In this document: positions 22,807 through 30,412 of the stretch, in pieces | How positions within the stretch are numbered: position 1 is the first letter of the stretch | Layout of the letters: each line of letters starts with the position of its first letter | Origin: CAYYMD01 sp964480425 | GTDB lineage: Bacteria; Planctomycetota; Phycisphaerae; SM23-33 | Assembly (NCBI GenBank): GCA_964480425.1 | Contig: CAYZPY010000007.1 | Span: 1-36,114, forward strand | Direction of reading: 5' to 3' | DNA: 36,114 nucleotides | Notes under the pieces: generated by a model | Told to the model about the DNA's origin: nothing | Database searches by the model: none | Seen by the model: only the letters and a program-made list of their open reading frames with translations | Position numbers and translations under genes: made by a program

Positions 22807-23841
22807 ATGATTCCGGATAACCTTCCCATCCTGTGCGTGTGCGGGTCCAAAAACAGCGGAAAGACCGCGCTTATCGAGCGGGCGATTCCGCACCTGCGCG
22901 ACGACGGGCTCATAGTGGCCGCCGCAAAGCACGCCGGCGAGGTGCACATCGAAACCGGCGGCAAAGACAGCGACCGCTTCTTCCGTGCAGGGGCGGAGGT
23001 CCTGCTTCAGGGTCCGCACGAAAGTTATCTGCGAAGCCGCCGCGTCGATTCGCCGGACAATTTATTTGAACCGCTGGAGGCGTTGGCGCGCCGGTCCGAT
23101 ATCGTCCTGGTCGAGGGACAAAAATCATCCCCATATGCCAAGGTCTGGCTGGAAGGCAAAAATCCGCCGGCGCCGGGGATTAAAAATGTCATCGCTACTC
23201 TGCCCGCAGGCGAAGGCAGGGACCAGGCCTTCGCCGACGTAGTCGAAAAATTCCTCGCCGGGAGGTTGGAGGCGACACCCGTTTACGGCTGCGTTCTCAT
23301 CGGCGGTTCCAGCCGACGAATGGGCGCCCCAAAGCACCTCATAAAGAAGGGCGACGTCACACTGCTTCAGCGCACCTGCGAATTGCTGGAAAAGGCGTGC
23401 CAAAAGGTCGTCATCGCCGGCGGCGGACAAATTCCCGACGCGCTTGCCGGTTACGCGCAATTACCCGATGCGCCCCAGGCCGATGGACCCCTGGCGGGTA
23501 TAATATCCGCAATGCGGTGGTCGCCGCAGGCGTCGTGGGTGGTGGTCGCCTGCGACATGCCGAATCTCTCCAACGAGGCGCTGCATTGGCTGCTCGCCAA
23601 ACGCGCGCCGGGGACGTGGGCGGTTATGGGCAAACTGCACGACGCCGAACAACCCGAGCCGCTGCCGGCCTGGTACGACTTCCGCTGTCGAAACCTGCTG
23701 GAAAATCGCGCCCGCCGAGGCGAATTCAAACTAATCCCCGCCGCCGACAAGGCGAAAATCTTCACTCCCGAAATCCCCGCCCACTTGCGCGATGCGTGGA
23801 CAAACGCCAACACCCCGGGGCAACTTGGTGGTAGCCACTGA
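22807..23841 (+). CDS. MobB-MobA fusion for molybdenum cofactor (bis-MGD) synthesis
   Basis: 344 residues with two enzymes in one chain. Residues 7-155 are MobB: the P-loop GSKNSGKT (13-20) and the GTP-binding fold that aids MobA. Residues 160-335 are MobA, the nucleotidyltransferase that adds GMP to molybdopterin: LIGGSSRRMGAPKHL (164-178, a variant of LAGGxSxRMGxxK), DGPLAGIISA (226-235) and metal-binding Asp250 in CDMPNL. In most bacteria the two are separate genes. The stop is about 100 bases from the end of the convergent formate dehydrogenase gene, a molybdenum or tungsten enzyme needing this cofactor, so the pairing is functional. The ATG 22807 has no obvious ribosome site. Confidence 0.88.
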   Translation: MIPDNLPILCVCGSKNSGKTALIERAIPHLRDDGLIVAAAKHAGEVHIETGGKDSDRFFRAGAEVLLQGPHESYLRSRRVDSPDNLFEPLEALARRSDIVLVEGQKSSPYAKVWLEGKNPPAPGIKNVIATLPAGEGRDQAFADVVEKFLAGRLEATPVYGCVLIGGSSRRMGAPKHLIKKGDVTLLQRTCELLEKACQKVVIAGGGQIPDALAGYAQLPDAPQADGPLAGIISAMRWSPQASWVVVACDMPNLSNEALHWLLAKRAPGTWAVMGKLHDAEQPEPLPAWYDFRCRNLLENRARRGEFKLIPAADKAKIFTPEIPAHLRDAWTNANTPGQLGGSH

Positions 23842-23927
23842 AACTCACAGGGCACAAAGGATGTGTTAATATACGGCGGCGTTCCCGCCCCGACGCGTTA
23901 AACAGCCGTATCGGTGTTCTTATTCCG

Positions 23928-23961
23928 CGTGCAGAACCTCCCTCACGGGAGAACCTGCACG
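23928..23961 (-). terminator. Nested hairpin over the fdhA stop codon
   Basis: CGTGCAG (23928-23934) pairs with CTGCACG (23955-23961), and inside it CTCCC (23938-23942) pairs with GGGAG (23947-23951) around TCAC. The inner loop holds the fdhA stop codon (23943-23945). It may terminate transcription for both convergent genes, or protect the mRNA 3' end; no T-run is seen. Confidence 0.45.
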
Positions 23962-26666
23962 CCCTGTTTCCCACCCGCAGGTTCGATGCGCACGGCGCAG
24001 ACCTTGAACTCGGGAATCTTGGCGACGGGATCCAGTGCGGCGATGGTCAGGCGATTGGCGGGCGCCTCGCGGTAATGAAACGCCAAAAACAGCGTTCCCT
24101 CCGCCACGCGAGGCGTGATGCGAACGGGAATTTCGATGTCTCCGCGGCGCGACGACACGCGCGCGTGTTCGCCGTCGGCCAGTCCCAGGCGCTCGGCGTC
24201 GGCGGGATTAACTTCGATCGCGCCCACGGACACGAGCCGGTCGAGCACCTCGGCCCGTCGGCTCATCGTACCGGTGTGAAAGTGCTGAAGGATCCTCCCG
24301 GTGCTCAGCAGGAACGGGTACTGCTCATCCGGCAGTTCTTTGGGCGGCACGAACTCCACGGCGTGGAACTTGCCAAGCCCGCGGGTGAACTTGCCGGCGT
24401 GTAAGTACGGCGTTCCGGGATGCTCGGCGTCGGTGCAGGGCCACTGGAGCGAGCCGCGCTCGAGCCGGTCGTAGGTTATTCCCCCGTATATCGGCGTCAG
24501 GGAGGCGATTTCGTCCTGTATTGCCGAAACGTGGGGATATGACATCCGGTAGCCCATTCGCCGGGACAGTTCGCAGGTGATCTGCCAGTCCGGGCGGGCT
24601 TCGCCCGGGGCGTCCAGCGCCTTTCTCAGCCGCTGCACCCGCCGCTCGGTGCTGGTGAACGTGCCGTCCTTCTCGGCGAAACTCGCGGCGGGGAGAACGA
24701 CGTCGGCCAGTTGCGCCGTTTCGCTGGCGAAAATGTCCTGCACCACAAGGAAGTCCAGGTTCTTCAGCGCCTCTTCGACGTGATTGACGTCCGGGTCCGA
24801 GAGCATGGGATTCTCGCCCATGACGTAAAGGGCCTTTACGTCGCCGGCGGCGGCTGCGTTGATAATCTCCACCACGGTCAGGCCAGGCCTGTCTGAAAGT
24901 TCAGCCCCCCAGGCGTGCCGGAACTTCGCGCGGACGGACGGGTCGTCCACCTTCTGATAGCCGGGATACACGTTGGGCAGCGCGCCGAGGTCGCATGCGC
25001 CCTGGACGTTGTTCTGCCCGCGCAGGGGATTAACGCCCGCGCCGGGCTTGCCCACGTTTCCGGTCAGCATTGCAAGGTTTGCCAGCGAAAGGACGTTGTC
25101 CGTGCCGGTGGTGTGCTGAGTGATGCCCATTGAATAAACGATCGAGGCAGTCTCCGCCGTGGCGTACGTTCGCGCGGCGCGGACGATTGATTCTGCCGGC
25201 ACGCCGGTAATTTTCTCGGCCATCTCGGGCGTGTAGGGTTCGACGGCCTGGCGCAAATTCTCGAATCCCTCGGTGCGGTCTTTGATGAACCGCTTATCGT
25301 GCAGGTCTTCTGCGATGATCACGTGCATCATCGCGTTGACGAGCGCCACGTCCGTGCCGCCTTTCTGGGGCATGTGAATATCGGCGAACTCGGTCAGTTC
25401 GATCGCCCGCGGGTCGGCCACGATCAGCGGCATGCCACGCCGCACGACCGAGCGCTTAATGGCGGAGCCGATAATCGGGTGGCACTCCGTGGTGTTGGAG
25501 CCGATGACAAATACGCAGTCCGCCACGTCGAAATCCCTTATGGAGTTGGTCATCGCCCCGCTTCCGAACGCCCTGGCCAGTCCCGCCACCGTCGAGGAGT
25601 GGCACAACCGGGCGCAGTGGTCCACGTTGTTGGACCCGATGGCGGCACGCTGGAACTTCTGTATGATGTAGTTCTCTTCGTTGGTGCACTTTGCCGACGA
25701 CAGCGAGGCGATCGCCTCCGGACCTTGGGCGTCCTTGATTTCGCCCAGCCGCCGCGCTACAAGTTCGAGCGCCTCGTCCCATCCTGCCGGCTTCAACTCG
25801 CCGTTGCGTCGGACCAGCGGCGTCGTCAGCCGTTCGGGACTGTTGACGAAATCGAAACCGAACTTGCCCTTTACGCACAGCATTCCGTGGCTTATGCCCT
25901 TTGAGGCCCCGCCGGCGACCTCCACGATTTGACCTTCATGAGTTTTCAGCGTAAGCGTGCACCCGCACCCGCAGTACGGGCAAATCGTGTCTGTCTCCTT
26001 CAGGTCCCACTGGCGGCCTGCGCCTATAGCGCCGGCATAGGCCATCGCGCCGGTGGGGCATACATCCACGCACGCGCCGCACTCGGTGCAGACCGATTCA
26101 TCCCGCGTGCGGTCGGGCGGCAGGCCTATGGTGGTGTCGTATCCGCGCCCCTGGAAATCAATCGCGCGGTGGACCTGCACGTCCTGGCACACCTGCACGC
26201 ACCGCCCGCAGAGGATGCACTTGCTTCGGTCGTACACTATGGCCGGTCCGTCCTGAACCGGATTTGGCTCGACATCGGATGTAAACCTGGACTCCTTGAC
26301 GCCCAGTTCGTAGGCGTATTGTTCCAGCCGGCATGCGCCCGACGTTTGGCACGTCATGCAGTCGCGGGGGTGGTCCGAAAGCATCAGTTCGACAATCATC
26401 CGGCGGATAGCGCGAAGTTTTTCGGTATTGCTGCGGACAACCATGCCCTCCCGCGCCCGCTGGGAGCACGAGGGCACGGGCGCCTTTGCTCCCTCCACTT
26501 CCACCAGGCACAGGCGACAGGAACTGCTCGGCGCCAGTTCCCACGACGGGTCGTAACACAGGTGCGGAATCTCTATTCCCGCAGCCAGGGCGGCTTCGAG
26601 TATGGTGTCGCCTTTTTTGCAGGTGACCTCCCGTCCGTCGATTGTCAGTTTCAGTTCCTCAGCCAT
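23943..26666 (-). CDS. fdhA: NAD-linked formate dehydrogenase catalytic subunit (Mo/W-bisMGD, Cys form)
   Basis: 907 residues, cytoplasmic (no Tat signal). An electron wire is readable from the N-terminus: [2Fe-2S] C37, C50, C53, C67; His-ligated [4Fe-4S] H99, C103, C106, C112; two [4Fe-4S] ferredoxin clusters C150/153/156/160 and C193/196/199/203; and the cluster C229, C232, C236, C264 next to the molybdopterin. The active-site ligand is Cys355 in DHCARLCHSS, where E. coli FdhF has selenocysteine. The C-terminal molydopterin-dinucleotide domain closes the protein. It would oxidise formate to CO2 or run in reverse. The NuoF-GltD gene lies 11 bases upstream and no ribosome site is seen, so coupling is likely. 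The domain set matches subunits of soluble NAD-dependent and bifurcating formate dehydrogenases. Confidence 0.9.
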   Translation of the reverse strand: MAEELKLTIDGREVTCKKGDTILEAALAAGIEIPHLCYDPSWELAPSSSCRLCLVEVEGAKAPVPSCSQRAREGMVVRSNTEKLRAIRRMIVELMLSDHPRDCMTCQTSGACRLEQYAYELGVKESRFTSDVEPNPVQDGPAIVYDRSKCILCGRCVQVCQDVQVHRAIDFQGRGYDTTIGLPPDRTRDESVCTECGACVDVCPTGAMAYAGAIGAGRQWDLKETDTICPYCGCGCTLTLKTHEGQIVEVAGGASKGISHGMLCVKGKFGFDFVNSPERLTTPLVRRNGELKPAGWDEALELVARRLGEIKDAQGPEAIASLSSAKCTNEENYIIQKFQRAAIGSNNVDHCARLCHSSTVAGLARAFGSGAMTNSIRDFDVADCVFVIGSNTTECHPIIGSAIKRSVVRRGMPLIVADPRAIELTEFADIHMPQKGGTDVALVNAMMHVIIAEDLHDKRFIKDRTEGFENLRQAVEPYTPEMAEKITGVPAESIVRAARTYATAETASIVYSMGITQHTTGTDNVLSLANLAMLTGNVGKPGAGVNPLRGQNNVQGACDLGALPNVYPGYQKVDDPSVRAKFRHAWGAELSDRPGLTVVEIINAAAAGDVKALYVMGENPMLSDPDVNHVEEALKNLDFLVVQDIFASETAQLADVVLPAASFAEKDGTFTSTERRVQRLRKALDAPGEARPDWQITCELSRRMGYRMSYPHVSAIQDEIASLTPIYGGITYDRLERGSLQWPCTDAEHPGTPYLHAGKFTRGLGKFHAVEFVPPKELPDEQYPFLLSTGRILQHFHTGTMSRRAEVLDRLVSVGAIEVNPADAERLGLADGEHARVSSRRGDIEIPVRITPRVAEGTLFLAFHYREAPANRLTIAALDPVAKIPEFKVCAVRIEPAGGKQGVQVLP

Positions 26667-26677
26667 GGTTCAATTTT

Positions 26678-29600
26678 TTATTCCAGGTCGCACCTCAGGC
26701 AGCGGCGGGCCTCGTTGACGGCCGCCTGCCGCATGTAGCCCTGCAAAACTTCATCGAAGTTGCCTTCACTCGGTTTAGTGACGGCCCGAGGCACCGGCTG
26801 GTGCGGCACGTCGGCTTCTTCGTCGGTGGGCTTGCACGGCGGCGCCCAGCCATGGTCGGGCGGCAGTTCGCCCCGCCCGCCCAGATAACGGTCGATGGCC
26901 ATCGCAGCCCGCTGGCCCGCACCGACGGCCTGAACAATGGTCGACGGTCCCGTCACCACGTCGCCGCCGGCGAACACGTCGCCTTCGCCGCTGCGGTGAG
27001 TGACGGGGTCCACCTCAACCCAGCCGCGGCGGATTATCAGTTTGTCGTCCACTTCCGCCAGCTCCAGGTCCGCGCTCTGGCCGATGGCTACCAGCACGTG
27101 TGAGGCCTCGTAACGAACCTCGCTGCCTTTGATGGGCTCGGGGCGACGTCGGCCGTCTTCGCCGGCGGCGCCCAGTCTCATTTTCGCGCAGACCACGCCA
27201 TCGACCCGCCGGTCGCCCTCGATTGCGACGGGCGAGAGCAGAAAATGCATCTGCACGCCCTCCATCTCGGCCATCTCGATTTCCTCGCGAATCGCGGGCA
27301 TTTCTTCGCGGCCGCGGCGGTAAAGCAGCGTGACCGGCTCTGCACCCAGGCGAAGCGCCGTGCGCGCGGCGTCTATTGCGGCGTTGCCCCCGCCGATGAC
27401 CACCGCCGGGCCGGACAACTGCTGCAATCGGGCGGTCTTTACTTCCCGCAGAAACGCAAGAGCATCCGTCACGCCTTCCTTGTCGCCGCCGGGCACGTCG
27501 AGTTTCCGACCCTTATGCGCGCCGACGGCAAGGAAAATCGCATCGTACCCGTTGTCGCGCAGTTCCTGTAGCGACTCTATCCTCCGGCCGGTGATTACGT
27601 CCACGCCGCTGCGGCGTATGTACTCGATGTCGCGGTCCAGCGCTTCCGGCGGCAGACGATACGACGGTATCCCGGTCCGCAGCACACCGCCGGGCTCATC
27701 CGCCGCCTCGAACACCGTCACCTGCCGCCCGACCAGGGCCAGGAAGTACGCGGCCGTCAGGCCCGCCGGTCCGGAGCCGACGACGGCGACCTTACCGTTC
27801 CGCGGGCCACGCCATGCCAGCGAAGGTACTTCATCATGGCCGGCCGCAGCGTCGGTAGCGTATCGCTTCAGGTGGCGTATGGACACCGGCTCGTCCAGGT
27901 CGCCGCGTCGGCAGAACGTCTGGCAGGGATGGTCGCAAGCCCTTCCGCAGACCGAGGCGAACGGATTGCGCCGCCGGATGACCTCCAGCGCTGCGGCGAA
28001 GCGCCCGTCCGCTATGAGCGCGACGTACTCGGGCACGTTTACGTGAGCCGGGCACGCGTCCGAGCACGTGGTGGTTATCATCGCCTCGCACGCGTGGGCC
28101 GGACACCGCCGCTCGAGTATGTGCGCCTCGTACTCATCGCGGAAGTACCGCAGAGTCGAGAGCACCGGGTTCGGCGCGGTCTGGCCCAGTCCGCACAGCG
28201 AGGACTCTTTTATGACGCCGCCCAGTTCTTCCAGTGTCTCAATATCCGACGATTCGCCCCGCCCGGACGTTATGCGCTCCAATATCTCCCCCATGCGCAT
28301 GGTGCCGATACGGCATGGCGTGCACTTTCCACAGGACTCACTTCGGCAGAAATCGGTGAAGAACCGCGCGATGTCCACCATGCAGGTGGCTTCGTCCATA
28401 ACTATCAGCCCCCCGGAGCCCATAATCGCGCCTACCTGCTCGACCGAGTCGTAATCGATGGGCGTGTCGAGGAACTGCGCCGGCACGCACCCGCCGGACG
28501 GACCACCCATCTGTGCGGCCTTGAACTTCCGGCCGCGCGGTATGCCCCCGCCGATGTCGTAAACTATCCGCCGCAGCGTAGCGCCCATGGGCACCTCGAC
28601 CAGCCCGGTGTAATTCACCTTGCCGGCCAGGGCGAATATCTTGGTGCCCCTGGAGTTTTCGGTTCCGACCGAGGCGTACTCGGCAGCGCCCGTTTCCATG
28701 ATTCGAGGCACGTTTGCCCAGGTCTCCACGTTGTTGATGTTGGTGGGCTTGTCGAACAGGCCGCCGGACGCGGGGAACGGCGGGCGGGGGCGGGGCATGC
28801 CGCGCTGCCCCTGGACGGATGCTATAAGCGCGGTCTCCTCGCCGCAGACGAACGCACCGGCGCCCTTGCGAATTTCGATGTCGAAATCAAAGCCCGCCCC
28901 GAGGATATTCTCGCCCAGCAGTCCGGCGCTTCGGGCGGCGCCCAGTGCGATTTCGGTGTGTTCGATGGCGATGGGATACTCGGCGCGGACGTAGATGAAA
29001 CCGCGGCTTGCGCCGATGGCGTAGGCGCCGATAATCATGCCCTCGATGACCAGGTGCGGGTCGCCTTCCAGAAGCGCCCGGTCCATAAACGCGCCGGGGT
29101 CGCCCTCGTCGGCGTTGCAGATGACGTACTTGGGCTCGCCTTCGGCCTGGCGTGCGAACCGCCACTTCCTTCCGGTGGGGAAGCCCGCCCCGCCCCTGCC
29201 GCGAAGTCCCGCCGCCAGCACCTCGTCTATAACCTGCTGGGGCGATTTCTGCGACAGTGTTGCCGCGGCGGATGCGTATGCGCCGCGGGCAACTGCGTCT
29301 TCGATGCTGGTCGGGTCGACCACGCCACAATTGCGCAGAACGCGCCGCACCTGGTGCTTGTAGAACGGTATCTCATCCCGCCGGGCGACGGGCCCGTCGT
29401 CGCCGGACCAGCACAGGCGGGAGATAACCTCTCCGCCGGCGACGGTGGTCTCGACGATTTCGGCGGCATCTTCGGGCGTTACCTGCTGGTAGAAAATTCC
29501 CCCCGGGTCGATCACGAGCGTCACCGCCCCGGCGCACAGGCCGTGACAACCGACACGCACCACGCGCGCCTTCGCCTCCAGGCCGCGATTTTGCAATTCC

Positions 29601-29743
29601 GCCTCCAGTGCATCGCAGACGTCCATCGCCCCCAACGCCCGGCAGCCGGTCGAGCAGACGCGAATGACCGTCTCAGCGGCGCCGCGACGCACGAATTCCT
29701 CGGCGGCGATGCGCAAATCATCGATGCATGTGAACTTCTTCAT
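26678..29743 (-). CDS. NuoF-GltD fusion: flavin/NAD electron hub of the formate dehydrogenase
   Basis: 1021 residues from ATG 29743, overlapping the NuoE stop as ATGA. Domains: thioredoxin-like [2Fe-2S] ferredoxin 20-105 (C30, C34, C66, C70); NuoF/HydB FMN and NAD site 125-470 (GRGGAGFPTGRKW 182-194, NADEGDPG 210-217) with [4Fe-4S] C471, C474, C477, C517; then a GltD/NfnB-like part 555-1021. The latter has Cys-cluster ligands (C560, C564, C599, C603, C607, C611), an FAD fold (VVGSGPAG, 654-661) and a second dinucleotide fold (VVIGGGNAAID, 781-791). Where HydB-type proteins carry a C-terminal ferredoxin, this one has the GltD module. It likely passes electrons from formate to NAD(P) by two flavin sites. 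This arrangement recalls Sporomusa-type Nfn (Stn) transhydrogenase subunits in one chain; bifurcation is inference. Confidence 0.88.
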   Translation of the reverse strand: MKKFTCIDDLRIAAEEFVRRGAAETVIRVCSTGCRALGAMDVCDALEAELQNRGLEAKARVVRVGCHGLCAGAVTLVIDPGGIFYQQVTPEDAAEIVETTVAGGEVISRLCWSGDDGPVARRDEIPFYKHQVRRVLRNCGVVDPTSIEDAVARGAYASAAATLSQKSPQQVIDEVLAAGLRGRGGAGFPTGRKWRFARQAEGEPKYVICNADEGDPGAFMDRALLEGDPHLVIEGMIIGAYAIGASRGFIYVRAEYPIAIEHTEIALGAARSAGLLGENILGAGFDFDIEIRKGAGAFVCGEETALIASVQGQRGMPRPRPPFPASGGLFDKPTNINNVETWANVPRIMETGAAEYASVGTENSRGTKIFALAGKVNYTGLVEVPMGATLRRIVYDIGGGIPRGRKFKAAQMGGPSGGCVPAQFLDTPIDYDSVEQVGAIMGSGGLIVMDEATCMVDIARFFTDFCRSESCGKCTPCRIGTMRMGEILERITSGRGESSDIETLEELGGVIKESSLCGLGQTAPNPVLSTLRYFRDEYEAHILERRCPAHACEAMITTTCSDACPAHVNVPEYVALIADGRFAAALEVIRRRNPFASVCGRACDHPCQTFCRRGDLDEPVSIRHLKRYATDAAAGHDEVPSLAWRGPRNGKVAVVGSGPAGLTAAYFLALVGRQVTVFEAADEPGGVLRTGIPSYRLPPEALDRDIEYIRRSGVDVITGRRIESLQELRDNGYDAIFLAVGAHKGRKLDVPGGDKEGVTDALAFLREVKTARLQQLSGPAVVIGGGNAAIDAARTALRLGAEPVTLLYRRGREEMPAIREEIEMAEMEGVQMHFLLSPVAIEGDRRVDGVVCAKMRLGAAGEDGRRRPEPIKGSEVRYEASHVLVAIGQSADLELAEVDDKLIIRRGWVEVDPVTHRSGEGDVFAGGDVVTGPSTIVQAVGAGQRAAMAIDRYLGGRGELPPDHGWAPPCKPTDEEADVPHQPVPRAVTKPSEGNFDEVLQGYMRQAAVNEARRCLRCDLE

Positions 29744-30267
29744 GACCCGTCCGCTCGGTACTGCTTCAATATGCCCGCCACGCGCTGCGGGGTGAGTTTT
29801 CCGTAATACCGGTTGTCTATCATCATCACCGGCGCCAGGAAGCACGCGCCCAGGCACGCCACCGTCTCGAGGTAAAACTGCATGTCGTCGGTGGTCTGAC
29901 CCTCCTCGATGCCCAGGTTGTTCCTGACGGCGTCTATAATCCTTGCGGCGCCCTTGACGTGGCAGGCGGTTCCGCGGCAGCAGCGGATGGTGTGCCGGCC
30001 GTGCGGCTCGGTGTAAAACTGCGCGTAGAAACTCACCACGCCGTATATCCTGCCCAGCGGTATGCGTGTCTTTCGACTGACCTCATCCAGCGCAACCGGC
30101 GGCAGATAACCGAAATGCTCCTGGATGTCCTGGAGCACGCCGATGAGGTTTGTGTTCGATATTGCACCACGCCCGCGCAGCCCCTCCAGCGAACCTACGA
30201 ACCGCCTTATCTCGTCCCCCGACGGCTCGGCCGTTTTGGGGGAAGTTGAGGACGCGTTATTTTCCAT
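29740..30267 (-). CDS. NuoE-like [2Fe-2S] subunit
   Basis: 175 residues of the NuoE/HydC family. A helical N-terminal part is followed by a thioredoxin-like ferredoxin with ligands C97 and C102 (CRGTAC) and C138 and C142 (CLGAC), plus the family block PLGRIYGVVSFYAQF (70-84). It pairs with NuoF-type subunits and passes or buffers electrons at the flavin site. It is the first gene of the formate dehydrogenase operon and overlaps the fusion gene by four bases. A weak purine-rich AAGAGAG precedes ATG 30267. The promoter at 30335-30364 and a 20-bp palindrome lie in its leader. Confidence 0.9.
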   Translation of the reverse strand: MENNASSTSPKTAEPSGDEIRRFVGSLEGLRGRGAISNTNLIGVLQDIQEHFGYLPPVALDEVSRKTRIPLGRIYGVVSFYAQFYTEPHGRHTIRCCRGTACHVKGAARIIDAVRNNLGIEEGQTTDDMQFYLETVACLGACFLAPVMMIDNRYYGKLTPQRVAGILKQYRADGS

Positions 30268-30286
30268 CTCTCTTGCACTCTCGTCA

Positions 30287-30306
30287 TGCCGGTCTGCAGA
30301 CCGGCA
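30287..30306 (-). promoter_or_regulatory. 20-bp perfect palindrome in the formate operon leader
   Basis: TGCCGGTCTGCAGACCGGCA is its own reverse complement. It lies between the predicted transcription start (about 30328) and the NuoE start codon, so it could be a repressor operator, or in RNA a hairpin (8-bp stem, 4-base loop) that modulates translation or transcription. Confidence 0.5.
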
Positions 30307-30334
30307 AAGTTACCTCTAAGGGGCAGGTCGGGGC

Positions 30335-30364
30335 ATTATAGCAGTCAAACGCGACGTGTCTCAA
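30335..30364 (-). promoter_or_regulatory. Sigma70-type promoter of the formate dehydrogenase operon
   Basis: On the minus strand TTGAGA (complement of 30359-30364) and a perfect TATAAT (complement of 30335-30340) are 18 bp apart. It lies just past the SecA-like gene stop, giving the formate genes their own start of transcription. Confidence 0.65.
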
Positions 30365-30412
30365 CAGAAGAAGAATGGACAGAAAGGAATGTAACGTACA
30401 GGCAGTGCATCC

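Noticed and set aside
22758..22820. 20-codon upstream ORF (MVINKITDK...) overlapping the mobBA start
   Set aside because: The likely -10 box TAAAAT overlaps its ATG, so the transcript probably starts after it; no conservation evidence available.
27836..29806. 656-codon plus-strand ORF opposite the NuoF-GltD gene
   Set aside because: The minus strand has all FMN, NAD and Fe-S motifs in order; the plus-strand frame is a GC-bias shadow.
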